A DNA stretch of 64,000 nt, taken from positions 248,001 to 312,000 of the forward strand of contig NZ_CP014943.1 of assembly GCF_002077175.1 (NCBI RefSeq). The letters are read 5' to 3'. Positions 19,101 through 28,014 of the stretch are shown here, in pieces. The position numbers and the translations under genes were made by a program. A model generated the notes under the pieces. That model ran no database searches. It was not told the origin of the DNA and saw only the letters and a list, made by a program, of their open reading frames with translations. The DNA is from Colwellia sp. PAMC 21821. GTDB lineage: Bacteria; Pseudomonadota; Gammaproteobacteria; Enterobacterales; Alteromonadaceae. Position 1 is the stretch's first letter, and every line of letters begins with the position of its first letter.

Positions 19101-19366
19101 GAAAATGGAAACGTCAACGGCAAATCTAGGCTCTTATTTTACGTTGAACATACAATAGCAACGCTAACTTTGAGCCTAAACCAACCCTACAAACAAGCAT
19201 TAAATTTTCACTAGTTTCATGCTGCCTACCTTAACGTTAATAATTAGTTTGTCGATATAAAAGATAAAGAAATCATAGCTTGTTGTGTCAGGCGTGCTGG
19301 TGGTTTATGCTAGTTAAACTCAATTTTTTAACTTATAAATAACGCTCGATAGAGTAAGGAACCTTC

Positions 19367-19696
19367 ATGAAAAAACTGATCTTTTGTAGTTTGGTCGTAA
19401 TGCTGGCTGGATGTGTTGCCACTGAGAACGAAACAAAGTGGGTAAAGCAAACCACCAGTGAAAAAAGCAAACAAAAAGTAGCGCTAGATGATTGCAAGGT
19501 TTTGGCAAACACAAAAGCAGGTGAAACACCGATGAGTCAACCATTACTTAAATGTTCGACTAGATTCGATCCCTCATGTTCTTTTTCCCAAAAGAAAATT
19601 AAAGAACAAAATAAGAAAGCACAAGAAGATTGGCAACAAGTCTTTGACTCAACCATTCAAAGCTGTATGAGCGACAAAGGATATGATAAAGGCTAG
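19367..19696 (+). CDS. Small lipoprotein of unknown function
   Basis: 109 residues with a clear lipoprotein signal (MKKLIFCSLVVMLAGC, Cys16) and an AAGGAA ribosome site. The mature part is charged, has three further Cys (KCSTRFDPSCSF; SCMSDKGYDKG) and probable helices. It is framed by the two copies of the GGGGTCAG-type repeat, so it may have been moved or isolated by repeat activity. No recognised family. Confidence 0.65.
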   Translation: MKKLIFCSLVVMLAGCVATENETKWVKQTTSEKSKQKVALDDCKVLANTKAGETPMSQPLLKCSTRFDPSCSFSQKKIKEQNKKAQEDWQQVFDSTIQSCMSDKGYDKG

Positions 19697-20010
19697 TTTC
19701 TGAAGAATAGAATGTTCGCTTAGATAAGATCTCGTAAATGATAACTTTTTTAAGCCACCCATAATAACTTGCTAACGGAGAATTATCCGTTGTTAATGTT
19801 AGTTGGATATTGGCAAAGCGAACTTTGATTTAAAACAGTAACTTTAGGCTCATAGTTAGCATCTAAAAGTTGAACTTCACCGTCAGTTTTAAGCTTCAAT
19901 TCGAAATAACGATTTTTGTCGTTTTATTCGACATTACGGTCGTTAGCATCAATTGATTTTTGTGATTTTTCAATATTCAGAAGACGAAGTTCTACCTTTG
20001 CTCTGATAAT

Positions 20011-20150
20011 ACCTGCGGGGTCAGATTCGTTGGAATGTCGGCAATATGCTCACAGTAATCGTTAACTATCAAAGAACTATCAAAGTACCAATGCGCGCAG
20101 GGTACTAGCAGCAATTATAGGTACCATTCTTAATTGATTACACTCCGACT
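20011..20150 (+). repeat. Second dispersed repeat, copy 2
   Basis: Begins CCTGCGGGGTCAGATTCGTTG and ends near GTACCATTCTTAATTGAT, matching the ends of the copy at 18980. The surrounding gap 19697-20279 shows no other gene; short inverted motifs (CTAACGGAGAATTATCCGTT) are present but unassigned. Confidence 0.55.
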
Positions 20151-20279
20151 CTCGAGTTAATCATCACTGCGGTCATTAAAATATTACATCAAAGCGGTTA
20201 TTCACTTGATTACTGAACTCTCCTCGCCTGCTTAAACTTAAGGTCAAACTTAAGCTCAAAAAGTAATATGAGTTAACTC

Positions 20280-21062
20280 TTACTTACGCCCAAGCTGTGG
20301 TTTAAAACTCATCAGTGCAAAAAATGATGCGATGCTTGTGGCAATTAATACCGTCACCAGCGCTGAAGCATTCACTTGCCCATAAAGTGCAAACCGCAAC
20401 AACTCTACACAGGCGGTAAAAGGATTAAACTCGCAAAGCCAATATAACCAAATGCTCGCTTCTTTCATCTTCCATAGTGGATACAAGGCGCTGGACAGAA
20501 AAAACATCGGGAAAATAACAAAGTTCATCACACCTGCAAAGTTTTCTAATTGTTTAATCAAGTTAGATAACATTAACCCTAGCGCACCTAAAAAGAACGC
20601 AATTAAGAAAATAGCGGGTATTGCACTTAAATAACCGAATAGTGGTATATCTACTTCGACTAACTGGGCAAAAAGTAAAAAAATAACTACTTGTAAAAGT
20701 GATAACAAGGCACTGGCAATTAATTTGCAGCACAATAAATAAGGCCGAGGTAATGGGCTCATTAATAGTACTTTCATACTGCCCATTTCGCGGTCATAAA
20801 CCATTGAAAGCGAACTTTGCATGCCGTTAAATAAAATGATCATGCAGCAAAGGCCAGGAGTAATATATTGCTGATAAGTAATATACGTGCCGTAAGGTTC
20901 CATTATCGACACCCCTAAAGCCGCCCTAAACCCTGCTGCAAATACGACTAACCATAATAAAGGCCTTACCAGTGCGCTAAGTAAACGGGAACGTTGTTGA
21001 AAAAAACGTAAAACTTCACGTTTAACAATGCCATTAAAACAATACAGATATTGGCTGCTCAT
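20280..21062 (-). CDS. ABC-2 type permease of PQQ alcohol-catabolism ABC system (PedC-like)
   Basis: 260-residue inner-membrane permease with six hydrophobic segments and the ABC-2 family layout (VKREVLRFFQQRSRLLSALVRPLLWLVVF near the start; LMSPLPRPYLLCCKL in the loop). This exporter-type permease, next to its ATPase, a YVTN propeller and a binding protein, is the set known beside PQQ alcohol dehydrogenases (pedABC in Pseudomonas putida). Its start overlaps the ATPase stop by one base (TAATG), so the genes are translationally coupled. Substrate unknown; efflux of toxic alcohol or aldehyde has been suggested for the family. Confidence 0.88.
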   Translation of the reverse strand: MSSQYLYCFNGIVKREVLRFFQQRSRLLSALVRPLLWLVVFAAGFRAALGVSIMEPYGTYITYQQYITPGLCCMIILFNGMQSSLSMVYDREMGSMKVLLMSPLPRPYLLCCKLIASALLSLLQVVIFLLFAQLVEVDIPLFGYLSAIPAIFLIAFFLGALGLMLSNLIKQLENFAGVMNFVIFPMFFLSSALYPLWKMKEASIWLYWLCEFNPFTACVELLRFALYGQVNASALVTVLIATSIASFFALMSFKPQLGRK

Positions 21063-21790
21063 TAGATAAGCTCCGTACTAGTGGTTAATCGACGATACAG
21101 CTGATATATATCGTCAACGTTATGCGCCTTACATAATTCACGACTTACGCCCTGTGCGGTAATTTTTCCTTCGTTGATCAATATAAGTTGATCATTCTCT
21201 GCTATCTCGTCAATTAAATGTGTTGCCCATAACACGCAAATATTTAAATCTTTGCAGAGTTTACCCACATATTCAGTGATCATTTTTCTGCTATCAATAT
21301 CTAAACCTACGGTAGCCTCATCAAGCAACAATACTTTGGGTTGATGAATTAATGCACGAGCAATTTCAACACGGCGACGATGCCCACCATTTAACGAACG
21401 CACTTTGTCATTCAGCCGCTGTGTTAATTGCAGTTGCGCTAATATATCGCTGATATTATTCAGTGCTTGTGAAGCAGAAATACCATGCAGCGCGGCATAA
21501 TAAACTAAGTTTTGTTTTACAGATAAATCTAAATCTAGTGTACTTTGCTGAAAAACCACGCCCATCGAGCGCATGATTTTAGGGCGATTTTCTTTAAGGT
21601 CATAACCATTAATGTGAACGCTACCCGTAGCCGCTTGAGAAAGACCTGTTAACATTGAAAACAAGGTACTTTTTCCAGCCCCATTTGGCCCAAGCAACAC
21701 GTTAAAACCGCTGCTAATTTTCAGGCTTAAATTATCAATTGCCGTTTTTTTGCCGTAGTGAAAACTCAGCTGATTAGTCACTATGCTCAT
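21062..21790 (-). CDS. ABC transporter ATP-binding protein of PQQ alcohol-catabolism system
   Basis: 242-residue ATPase. ATG 21790 (MSIVTNQLSFHYG) is chosen since it overlaps the upstream stop in an ATGA; an in-frame extension begins inside that gene. Walker A GPNGAGKST, Q-loop VVFQQSTLDLDLS, signature SLNGGHRRRVEIARAL (a GGH variant of LSGGQ), Walker B KVLLLDEATVGLD and H-loop WATHL are all visible. It energises the ABC-2 permease that follows. The changed signature motif is typical of this subfamily. Confidence 0.92.
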   Translation of the reverse strand: MSIVTNQLSFHYGKKTAIDNLSLKISSGFNVLLGPNGAGKSTLFSMLTGLSQAATGSVHINGYDLKENRPKIMRSMGVVFQQSTLDLDLSVKQNLVYYAALHGISASQALNNISDILAQLQLTQRLNDKVRSLNGGHRRRVEIARALIHQPKVLLLDEATVGLDIDSRKMITEYVGKLCKDLNICVLWATHLIDEIAENDQLILINEGKITAQGVSRELCKAHNVDDIYQLYRRLTTSTELI

Positions 21791-22767
21791 GGTACGTTTC
21801 GTATCACTACGCCCCACGGGTAACGCCCTACTTTAATGGATTTAGTCACTTTCATTGCTTTAACATCAATCACCGAAACATCACCGCTGATGCCATTAGT
21901 TGTTAACAATTGGCTTTGATCATCGTTAAATGCCAATTGCCATACACGGCGACCTACTAACAAGTATTTATCGACTGCCATGGTTTTACGGTCAATAACC
22001 GCCACATGATTTGCCGGGCCAAGGGCTACAAAAGCGAAGCGACCATCACTTGATAATTCTATGCCGACCGGTTGTACACGATCACGGTGAATGCCGCGAA
22101 TAGCAAAAGTAAACTCTTTAACAATTTCTTGTGTATTAACGTCAAGCACGACTACGGCTCCGCCAATTTCAGAGCTAACCCATAAAAACTTTCCATCGTC
22201 AGTAAATTTAGCCGAACGAGGTCTAGCGCCCACTAACGTGTTGGCAAAGTTGGTATTATTTTCGGTGTGTATCCAATGCACCATATTGGTGGTTTCTGAC
22301 GTAACTACCACAATTTTTCCATCCGGGCTAACCGCTAACCCTTCAGGCTCAACACCAACATCAATTTGAGCAATAACCGTAGCGGTTTCAATATCAATCA
22401 CCGTAAGGAGTGCATCGTCTTCATTCGAGGTATAAATAATTTTACCGTTTGGGTGTAATGCAATAGTTTCCGGGTCTTCACCAGAGGGTAACTCACCAAC
22501 AATTTGCTCGGTATTTAGGTCTAATATTTGAATTCTGTCTGACTCACTGGCACAAATATAAGCGAGTGTATGTTGCTTATTAAAAATAATGCCACGTGGT
22601 CGCTCGCCAACCGGTATGGTTTTTATTACTGTATTTTGGTTTAAATCAATCACCGAAATATTGTCGTCTTTCTCATTCGTAACATAAGCGAATTCAGTGG
22701 CATAGCCTGAGGTAATATTGAGAGAAATCGCTAAGCATAATAATCTAACAAGCTTTATAATTTTCAT
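21787..22767 (-). CDS. YVTN beta-propeller protein of PQQ alcohol-catabolism ABC cluster
   Basis: 326 residues with a signal peptide and a seven-bladed propeller made of about 42-residue units, each with the YVTN pattern (FAYVTNEKDDNISVIDLN, TVIKTIPVGERPRGI, IIYTSNEDDALLTVIDIET, KSIKVGRYPWGVV). Periplasmic. Proteins of this type are fixed members of the PQQ-associated ABC cluster; they probably present or sense a ligand, function unproven. Start ATG at 22767; the stop overlaps the ATPase start by ATGA. Confidence 0.9.
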   Translation of the reverse strand: MKIIKLVRLLCLAISLNITSGYATEFAYVTNEKDDNISVIDLNQNTVIKTIPVGERPRGIIFNKQHTLAYICASESDRIQILDLNTEQIVGELPSGEDPETIALHPNGKIIYTSNEDDALLTVIDIETATVIAQIDVGVEPEGLAVSPDGKIVVVTSETTNMVHWIHTENNTNFANTLVGARPRSAKFTDDGKFLWVSSEIGGAVVVLDVNTQEIVKEFTFAIRGIHRDRVQPVGIELSSDGRFAFVALGPANHVAVIDRKTMAVDKYLLVGRRVWQLAFNDDQSQLLTTNGISGDVSVIDVKAMKVTKSIKVGRYPWGVVIRNVP

Positions 22768-22782
22768 AAGTAATAGTGAGCC

Positions 22783-24033
22783 TTATTTACAGAGAGATTC
22801 TTGAGCATCAAAGCCAAGCGTATCAAGTTCGGTTATCGGGTGAAGCATGCCAGGCTGAGGTGATTGCGACACCAAAGCATGTGGATGCACCAAAGCCAGT
22901 GGCATTCTTAATTGTTTATTCCAAGCGCGAAAACTAAGCTTGCGGCCTTTGTATGCGGCTAATTCAAATTTATCTGAGCTAATAAAGTCTTGAAGTTTTT
23001 TACTATCGTTTGAATGCAACTTATGTACTGACTGGGCAATACTGCGCACGGCTAAATAACCTGCAAAGTCCATTTCATTCATCGTTCTATCAGCTAATTC
23101 TGTAAAACGATTTTGCAATTGCGTTGCGCCCCACTGTTCAATTGCGCCATGCCAAGCTAAAGCTTCTAAGCCAGCGGAGCCTATAACTGGGCGAGGTAAA
23201 TAAGTATTAAAAGGTAAAAACTCGGCAAAGTTTTTATGCATATCAGCGACATAAACTACGTCATAATCTCGCACGGTTTGGGTAAACAGCGGTATTTCTT
23301 GCTGGGTACTGCGCCTAAGATCAGTATTAAAATCCCATTGTTTTTCATCTATAAATTTTAAACCGAAACGTTTTGCTGAGCGTTTAAATGACGTTGCTAA
23401 ATTAATATCTTCCGCTTCACTGCCATGTACCAATAAAACCTTGTTCATACGACGATATAATAACCACTGCGCCAGCGCGTCAGATTTCATGGCATGACTT
23501 GGAATAGTATGAAATACCTTGGCTAAACACTGACTCGAGCGCAGCTCATCAGCCGATTCGCTAACATTAAATAACAATACTGGCTTGTTTTTAGCCCATA
23601 GGTCGACCTTAACTAATGTTACGAATGGTGCATCAAGAATAAAAATACGTCGCCCTTGCTGATACTCGCTGTTTAAATATTTTAAAAAATCGTTGCTCTT
23701 CGCTGTACTAAAGTGGCTTAACGTAAAGTGTTGTTGTAAAAATTCCCCTGTGGTGTTTGAGTCATTAATAGCCAATTTAGCGCCCATAAAACCGCTATCT
23801 TTCGGTGTATTAAAAATATTCAGCGCATTGGTTGGTCGTTGTTGATCTAACTTAACATAGCTAATATCAAGCGTAATAAGCTGAGATTGTTGTGCCAGTG
23901 CAGTTAAACAAAACAACGACAAGCCGACAGCAAACAGGTGTTTTTTAGCACTTATATTGACCATCGCTGACATAGAATGGGTAAATACAAACACGGTAAA
24001 TGTAACAACAATAAACATAGCGAACTCAAACAT
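22783..24033 (-). CDS. Periplasmic binding protein of PQQ alcohol-catabolism ABC cluster (type 1 fold)
   Basis: About 416 residues, related to branched-chain amino-acid-type binding proteins as found with PQQ alcohol dehydrogenases. ATG 24033 has AGGA eight bases upstream. An internal ATG at 23964 (MVNISAKKHLFAVGLSLF) would give a more usual signal peptide ending LTALAQQ, so the start is uncertain. Visible features: ITLDISYVKLD first strand, SAQC-like SSQCLAKVFHTIPS, LLYRRMNKVLLVHGSEAED and RPVIGSAGLEALAWHG. First gene of a four-gene operon, 15 bp before the propeller. An unusual partner for an exporter-type permease. Confidence 0.82.
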   Translation of the reverse strand: MFEFAMFIVVTFTVFVFTHSMSAMVNISAKKHLFAVGLSLFCLTALAQQSQLITLDISYVKLDQQRPTNALNIFNTPKDSGFMGAKLAINDSNTTGEFLQQHFTLSHFSTAKSNDFLKYLNSEYQQGRRIFILDAPFVTLVKVDLWAKNKPVLLFNVSESADELRSSQCLAKVFHTIPSHAMKSDALAQWLLYRRMNKVLLVHGSEAEDINLATSFKRSAKRFGLKFIDEKQWDFNTDLRRSTQQEIPLFTQTVRDYDVVYVADMHKNFAEFLPFNTYLPRPVIGSAGLEALAWHGAIEQWGATQLQNRFTELADRTMNEMDFAGYLAVRSIAQSVHKLHSNDSKKLQDFISSDKFELAAYKGRKLSFRAWNKQLRMPLALVHPHALVSQSPQPGMLHPITELDTLGFDAQESLCK

Positions 24034-24218
24034 TAGCAAAGTCCTAAGACTATATAGTAGTCAAAATAGTAGTCAAAAAGCGGTCAAATCGAATTATCAA
24101 TGCTTAGCATATAGAAAAACCTCATAAACTTAAAATTAGAAGTACCAGTCAAAAAACACAGTAAAACATTGATACTTAATGTTATTACTCCAAAATTCAC
24201 TTTGAGTAGCCAATAAAC

Positions 24219-24255
24219 TCATACTAAAGGAGGAGGCCTAACGCGCTAAAGTATA
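24219..24255. promoter_or_regulatory. Putative paired operator between divergent island operons
   Basis: TCATACTAAAG at 24219-24229 and the complement-oriented CTAAAGTATA at 24246-24255, 27 bp apart, in the gap between the ABC operon (minus) and the cytochrome gene (plus). Two opposed copies fit control of both directions. Binding is inference from motif recurrence. Confidence 0.4.
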
Positions 24256-24342
24256 ATTCTTGAACATAGCTCACATCCTTATGATGAGGCTATCAAAATA
24301 AAACTCCACGAATAATTTACGTAGAAAACGAGGTACTAAGCA

Positions 24343-24783
24343 ATGATAAAACTTAATTCAGGCCGCAATTATTTAATTGCATTAATATTAATTTGTTCAT
24401 TCGGCCTAGCGGCTCATGGCCCAGTAACACCGCAATCAATTGACACCTCAACACTGCCCGCTTTAGGCGAAGAATGGAGTGAAACCAACCCATATCGCGA
24501 ATCAGAAGGTGACACTCGCGAAGAAATTTTACGTGTTGGCGCATCGGCGTATAACCAAAATTGTGCACGTTGTCATGGCTTAGAGGGTATCTCAGGTGGT
24601 ATTGCTCCTGACTTACGTGAACTCGCAAGCGATTATGACGGTGATGAATGGTATGTGTATCGTGTACAAAACGGCGCAGTTCGCAACGGTGCGGTTTATA
24701 TGCCAAAAATGACAGAACATTTAAATCAAGAAGCACTTTGGTCAATTCGTACTTGGTTAGAGTCAGTCAGTGAAAAAGAATAA
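24343..24783 (+). CDS. Cytochrome c (PedF / c550-like) electron acceptor
   Basis: 146-residue periplasmic class I cytochrome c: signal peptide (about 1-23), heme motif CARCH at about residues 66-70, and distal Met in YMPKMTEHL. The context and size match PedF-type cytochromes that take electrons from PQQ alcohol dehydrogenases. It overlaps the next gene by 14 bp and lies 1.2 kb upstream of the dehydrogenase on the same strand. Divergent from the ABC operon with an apparent shared control region. Confidence 0.92.
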   Translation: MIKLNSGRNYLIALILICSFGLAAHGPVTPQSIDTSTLPALGEEWSETNPYRESEGDTREEILRVGASAYNQNCARCHGLEGISGGIAPDLRELASDYDGDEWYVYRVQNGAVRNGAVYMPKMTEHLNQEALWSIRTWLESVSEKE

Positions 24784-25660
24784 TTTCACCGCGTTAATTT
24801 TTTGGCTAAGTTGTTGTGGCATATTTTGCACAACAACTTTTGCGCGCTCGTATGATGACATTATCGAAAGTAATGAAATTACGGTTGCTGTTTATCGAGA
24901 CTTTACCCCCTTCTCATATCAAGTAAATGGCGAAGCTAAAGGTATTGATATAGAGGTAGCAAAGCATATTGCCAAAAAATTAGGTGTCGAACTTCGCTTT
25001 AGGTGGGTAACCGCTGATGAAAATGTAGAAGGAGATTTACGTAATAACCTCTGGAAAGGACATTTCCTTAAACGCACGGTTGCCGACTTAATGCTACGCG
25101 TTCCCTACGATAAAAAATATTCTCAACTGCGTGATGACATTGGTGAATTGGTGCATGAACAAGTACATATGTTTGCGCCGTATCATACAGAGTCATGGAA
25201 AATAGTCTTCAATACTAAAAAAATTGAAGATGTAACCACTATGGCTATTTTTCAGTATCACGACATTGGCGTAGAAGTAGACTCCATTCCACAATTTTAC
25301 CTTATCTCCGCTTTTAATGGCCGAATGAGCAAAAGAGCAAAACAGTTTAATTCATTGCCATTAGCGATATCAGCCATGCATGAACAACAGGTTGATGCGG
25401 TCATGGGTCTGAGAAGTCAAGTTAGTCATTACCAGCATCAGCTAGCCTCACCTGACTACCAGTTAGCCAATAATGCCTTTCCCAATATTGGTAAGCAACA
25501 ATGGGATATCGGTATGGCCGTAAAAAGTGACTATAGACAATTAGGTTACGCCATAGCTGACATTGTCGAGGCAATGATTAGCGATAGCACAATGAAACAA
25601 ATATTTGAAGATTACCATGCTATTTATCAACTCCCTGCGTTTTACTCGGTTGCAGAATAG
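24770..25660 (+). CDS. Family 3 extracellular solute-binding protein (MxaJ-like) beside PQQ dehydrogenase
   Basis: 296 residues, signal peptide ending TTFARS, then a PBPb fold (EITVAVYRDFTPFSYQVNG, GIDIEVAKHIAKKLGVEL). The proteins encoded beside methanol and alcohol dehydrogenases (MxaJ/XoxJ type) share this fold and probably help the dehydrogenase mature or work rather than transport; that role is expected here. Starts within the cytochrome gene, so translationally coupled. No cognate importer is nearby. The last codons are part of a 15-bp tandem repeat. Confidence 0.85.
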   Translation: MKKNNFTALIFWLSCCGIFCTTTFARSYDDIIESNEITVAVYRDFTPFSYQVNGEAKGIDIEVAKHIAKKLGVELRFRWVTADENVEGDLRNNLWKGHFLKRTVADLMLRVPYDKKYSQLRDDIGELVHEQVHMFAPYHTESWKIVFNTKKIEDVTTMAIFQYHDIGVEVDSIPQFYLISAFNGRMSKRAKQFNSLPLAISAMHEQQVDAVMGLRSQVSHYQHQLASPDYQLANNAFPNIGKQQWDIGMAVKSDYRQLGYAIADIVEAMISDSTMKQIFEDYHAIYQLPAFYSVAE

Positions 25661-25735
25661 TCAGTTGCTGAATAGCCGTTTGTAGAACAGTCAGTTACTG
25701 AGGGTCGATTGCAGAGCGTGGTTGCTGAGCGTCGG
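25649..25735 (+). repeat. Degenerate 15-bp tandem repeat at the gene end
   Basis: About six units of a GTTGCAGAATAGTCA-like sequence, starting within the last codons of the binding-protein gene and running into the intergenic gap. Period 15 with two shortened units. Confidence 0.75.
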
Positions 25736-25750
25736 TTAAATAATCATCCC

Positions 25751-25765
25751 TTTAGTCATACTAAG
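25751..25765 (+). promoter_or_regulatory. Putative island operator upstream of alcohol dehydrogenase
   Basis: TTTAGTCATACTAAG, an imperfect dyad (CTTTAG-TCATA-CTAAG if the preceding C is counted), 179 bp before the dehydrogenase ATG. Core shared with the sites at 16057, 24219, 27855 and 41948. Confidence 0.4.
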
Positions 25766-25943
25766 TGATGAAAAAAATTCTACCGCTGAGTGATAGTCAG
25801 CAAAAAACCGAGCCTTTAACATGGCTATAGCCTGTAAAAATGTTTCGATTCAAATAACCAACATCTGAATCTAGCCCAGTTTAGCAGGAAGGTAAGTAGA
25901 CAAAAATATCGTTAAGCATATTTAAACCCAAGAGGAAATAACA

Positions 25944-27707
25944 ATGATAACAGCAGGTAAAAATAAAATATTGTCATTATCCATTGCCATGTCTTTAACG
26001 TTAACTGGCCTAGCAAATGCTGGTGTAACCGAAAAAGATATTGCCAATGATCAAATGACAACTAATGACGTAGTGACCTACGGACTTGGCCTAAAGGGTC
26101 AGCGTTACAGTCCACTTGATAAAATAAATACCGAAACAGTTAAGCAAATGCACCCGGTTTGGTCTTTTTCATTGGGCGGCGAAAAACAGCGTGGTCAAGA
26201 ATCTCAGCCTATGGTTAAAGACGGCGTTATGTATATTACCGGTTCATACTCTCGTGTGTATGCTATCGACGTAAATACCGGTGACGAGCTTTGGCAATAT
26301 GATGCAAGATTACCTGATGGCATTATGCCGTGTTGTGATGTTATAAACCGTGGTGTGGCATTATTCGATGACCTAGTTATTTTTGGTACGCTTGATGCAA
26401 AACTTGTTGCGCTGCATAAAGACACCGGTAAAGTTGTTTGGAAAAAGAAAGTAGAAGACTATAAAGCCGGTTACTCAATTACCGCAGCCCCTATTATTGT
26501 TAAAGGTAAAGTCATCACAGGTGTTGCCGGTGGTGAATTTGGCGTAGTTGGTAAAGTAAGAGCTTACGATGCTATCAATGGTAAATTAGTATGGGAACGC
26601 CCAACAGTTGAAGGCCATATGGGCTACATCTGGAAAAACGGCAAAAAAATGGAGAATGGTATTTCAGGTGGTAAACCTGGACAAACTTGGCCAGCAGAGC
26701 TTTGGAAATCAGGTGGCGCCGCGCCTTGGCTAGGTGGTACTTATGATGCTGACGTTGATCTTCTGTTTTTTGGTACTGGTAACCCTTCCCCATGGAACTC
26801 ACATCTGCGCCCAGGCGATAACCTTTTCTCATCTTCACGTTTAGCTATCGACCCAGATACGGGTAAAATTGTATGGCACTTTCAAACAACGCCACATGAC
26901 GGTTGGGATTTTGATGGTGTAAACGAGCTTATTTCATTCGATTACAAAGAAAAAGGTAAAACCATTAAAGCAGCAGCAACAGCTGACAGAAACGGCTTTT
27001 TCTACGTACTTAATCGTGAAAATGGTGACTTTATTCGTGGTTTCCCATTTGTAGACAAAATCACCTGGGCTTCAGGTCTTACTGATAAAGGTCGCCCAAT
27101 TTATGTTGATAGCAACAGACCTAGCGATCCAAGAGAATCAAAAGATGGCAATAAAGGTAGTACAGTTGTTTCGGCCCCTGCATTCTTAGGTGCTAAAAAC
27201 TGGATGCCAATGGCTTACAGTCAAGACACTGAATTATTCTATGTGCCTTCAAACGAATGGCAAATGGATATTTGGAATGAACCTGTCGCTTATAAAAAAG
27301 GCGCGGCATACTTAGGTGCTGGTTTTACCATTAAAGCCATTAATAAAGACTACATTGGTGTATTAAAAGCCATTGACCCTAAAACAGGTGAGGTAATTTG
27401 GCGCTACAACAACTATTCACCATTATGGGGTGGTGTATTAGCTACTGCGGGTAACTTAGTATTTACTGGCACGCCAGAGGGCTATTTACTTGGTCTTAAT
27501 GCTAAAACAGGTGAAGTTAAATATAAATTTAATACTGGCTCAGGCATTGTCGGTTCACCTATTACTTGGGAAATGGGCGGCGAGCAATACCTGTCAGTTC
27601 TCTCTGGCTGGGGTGGCGCAGTACCATTATGGGGCGGTGACGTTGCAGAGCGTATTAAGCACTTCAACCAAGGTGGCAGTGTATGGACATTTAAACTACC
27701 TAAATAG
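25944..27707 (+). CDS. PQQ-dependent alcohol dehydrogenase, predicted lanthanide type (ExaA/PedH-like)
   Basis: 587-residue periplasmic quinoprotein oxidising primary alcohols to aldehydes. Signal peptide ends GLANAG; ATG follows GAGGAAATAAC. Eight-bladed propeller with tryptophan-docking repeats ([28 protein letters not shown]). Key residues: adjacent Cys130-Cys131 in [10 protein letters not shown], which form the ring disulfide at PQQ; catalytic Asp322 in GWDFDGVNE; and Asp324 two positions later. In XoxF, ExaF and PedH that second Asp binds the lanthanide, while Ca-enzymes have Ala, Ser or Thr, so I predict lanthanide dependence. There is no C-terminal heme domain, so the upstream cytochrome is the acceptor. 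Substrate range (ethanol, longer alcohols or phenylethanol) is open. Confidence 0.95.
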   Translation: MITAGKNKILSLSIAMSLTLTGLANAGVTEKDIANDQMTTNDVVTYGLGLKGQRYSPLDKINTETVKQMHPVWSFSLGGEKQRGQESQPMVKDGVMYITGSYSRVYAIDVNTGDELWQYDARLPDGIMPCCDVINRGVALFDDLVIFGTLDAKLVALHKDTGKVVWKKKVEDYKAGYSITAAPIIVKGKVITGVAGGEFGVVGKVRAYDAINGKLVWERPTVEGHMGYIWKNGKKMENGISGGKPGQTWPAELWKSGGAAPWLGGTYDADVDLLFFGTGNPSPWNSHLRPGDNLFSSSRLAIDPDTGKIVWHFQTTPHDGWDFDGVNELISFDYKEKGKTIKAAATADRNGFFYVLNRENGDFIRGFPFVDKITWASGLTDKGRPIYVDSNRPSDPRESKDGNKGSTVVSAPAFLGAKNWMPMAYSQDTELFYVPSNEWQMDIWNEPVAYKKGAAYLGAGFTIKAINKDYIGVLKAIDPKTGEVIWRYNNYSPLWGGVLATAGNLVFTGTPEGYLLGLNAKTGEVKYKFNTGSGIVGSPITWEMGGEQYLSVLSGWGGAVPLWGGDVAERIKHFNQGGSVWTFKLPK

Positions 27708-27776
27708 TTGAATACTGAACTGTTATTGCTGTTCTACACACCTATGTGAGAACAGCATAGCGCACAACCTAAACAT

Positions 27777-27809
27777 AAAAGCTTTTGAATTTTTCAAAAG
27801 CTTTTTTTA
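27777..27809 (+). terminator. Rho-independent terminator after alcohol dehydrogenase
   Basis: Perfect 12-bp hairpin AAAAGCTTTTGA / TCAAAAGCTTTT with a 5-base loop and T-run, 69 bp after the stop. Confidence 0.9.
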
Positions 27810-27854
27810 TTGCCTAAATTAGTTTACAGCCCTATAAAAATCGACTAACTCGTC

Positions 27855-27865
27855 CCAAAGTATGA
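27855..27865 (-). promoter_or_regulatory. Putative island operator upstream of aldehyde dehydrogenase
   Basis: CCAAAGTATGA (TCATACTTTGG on the other strand), 150 bp before the aldehyde dehydrogenase start. One base differs from the core motif. Confidence 0.35.
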
Positions 27866-28014
27866 TGTTTTTAAAGCCTATGGGTAATAGTTTCACTTGC
27901 TTGCACCGCACTACTATAGATACACGAACAAAACGTTTTAGTAATAACTAGAGCAAACATAAATAGGGCCATGGAAAGAGTATTACTCTGGCTGGTCTCG
28001 ACACGAGGTGATAT

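Noticed and set aside
24353-24745. Minus-strand ORF of 130 codons over the cytochrome c gene
   Set aside because: The plus strand encodes a clear cytochrome with heme motif; the antisense frame has no recognisable features.
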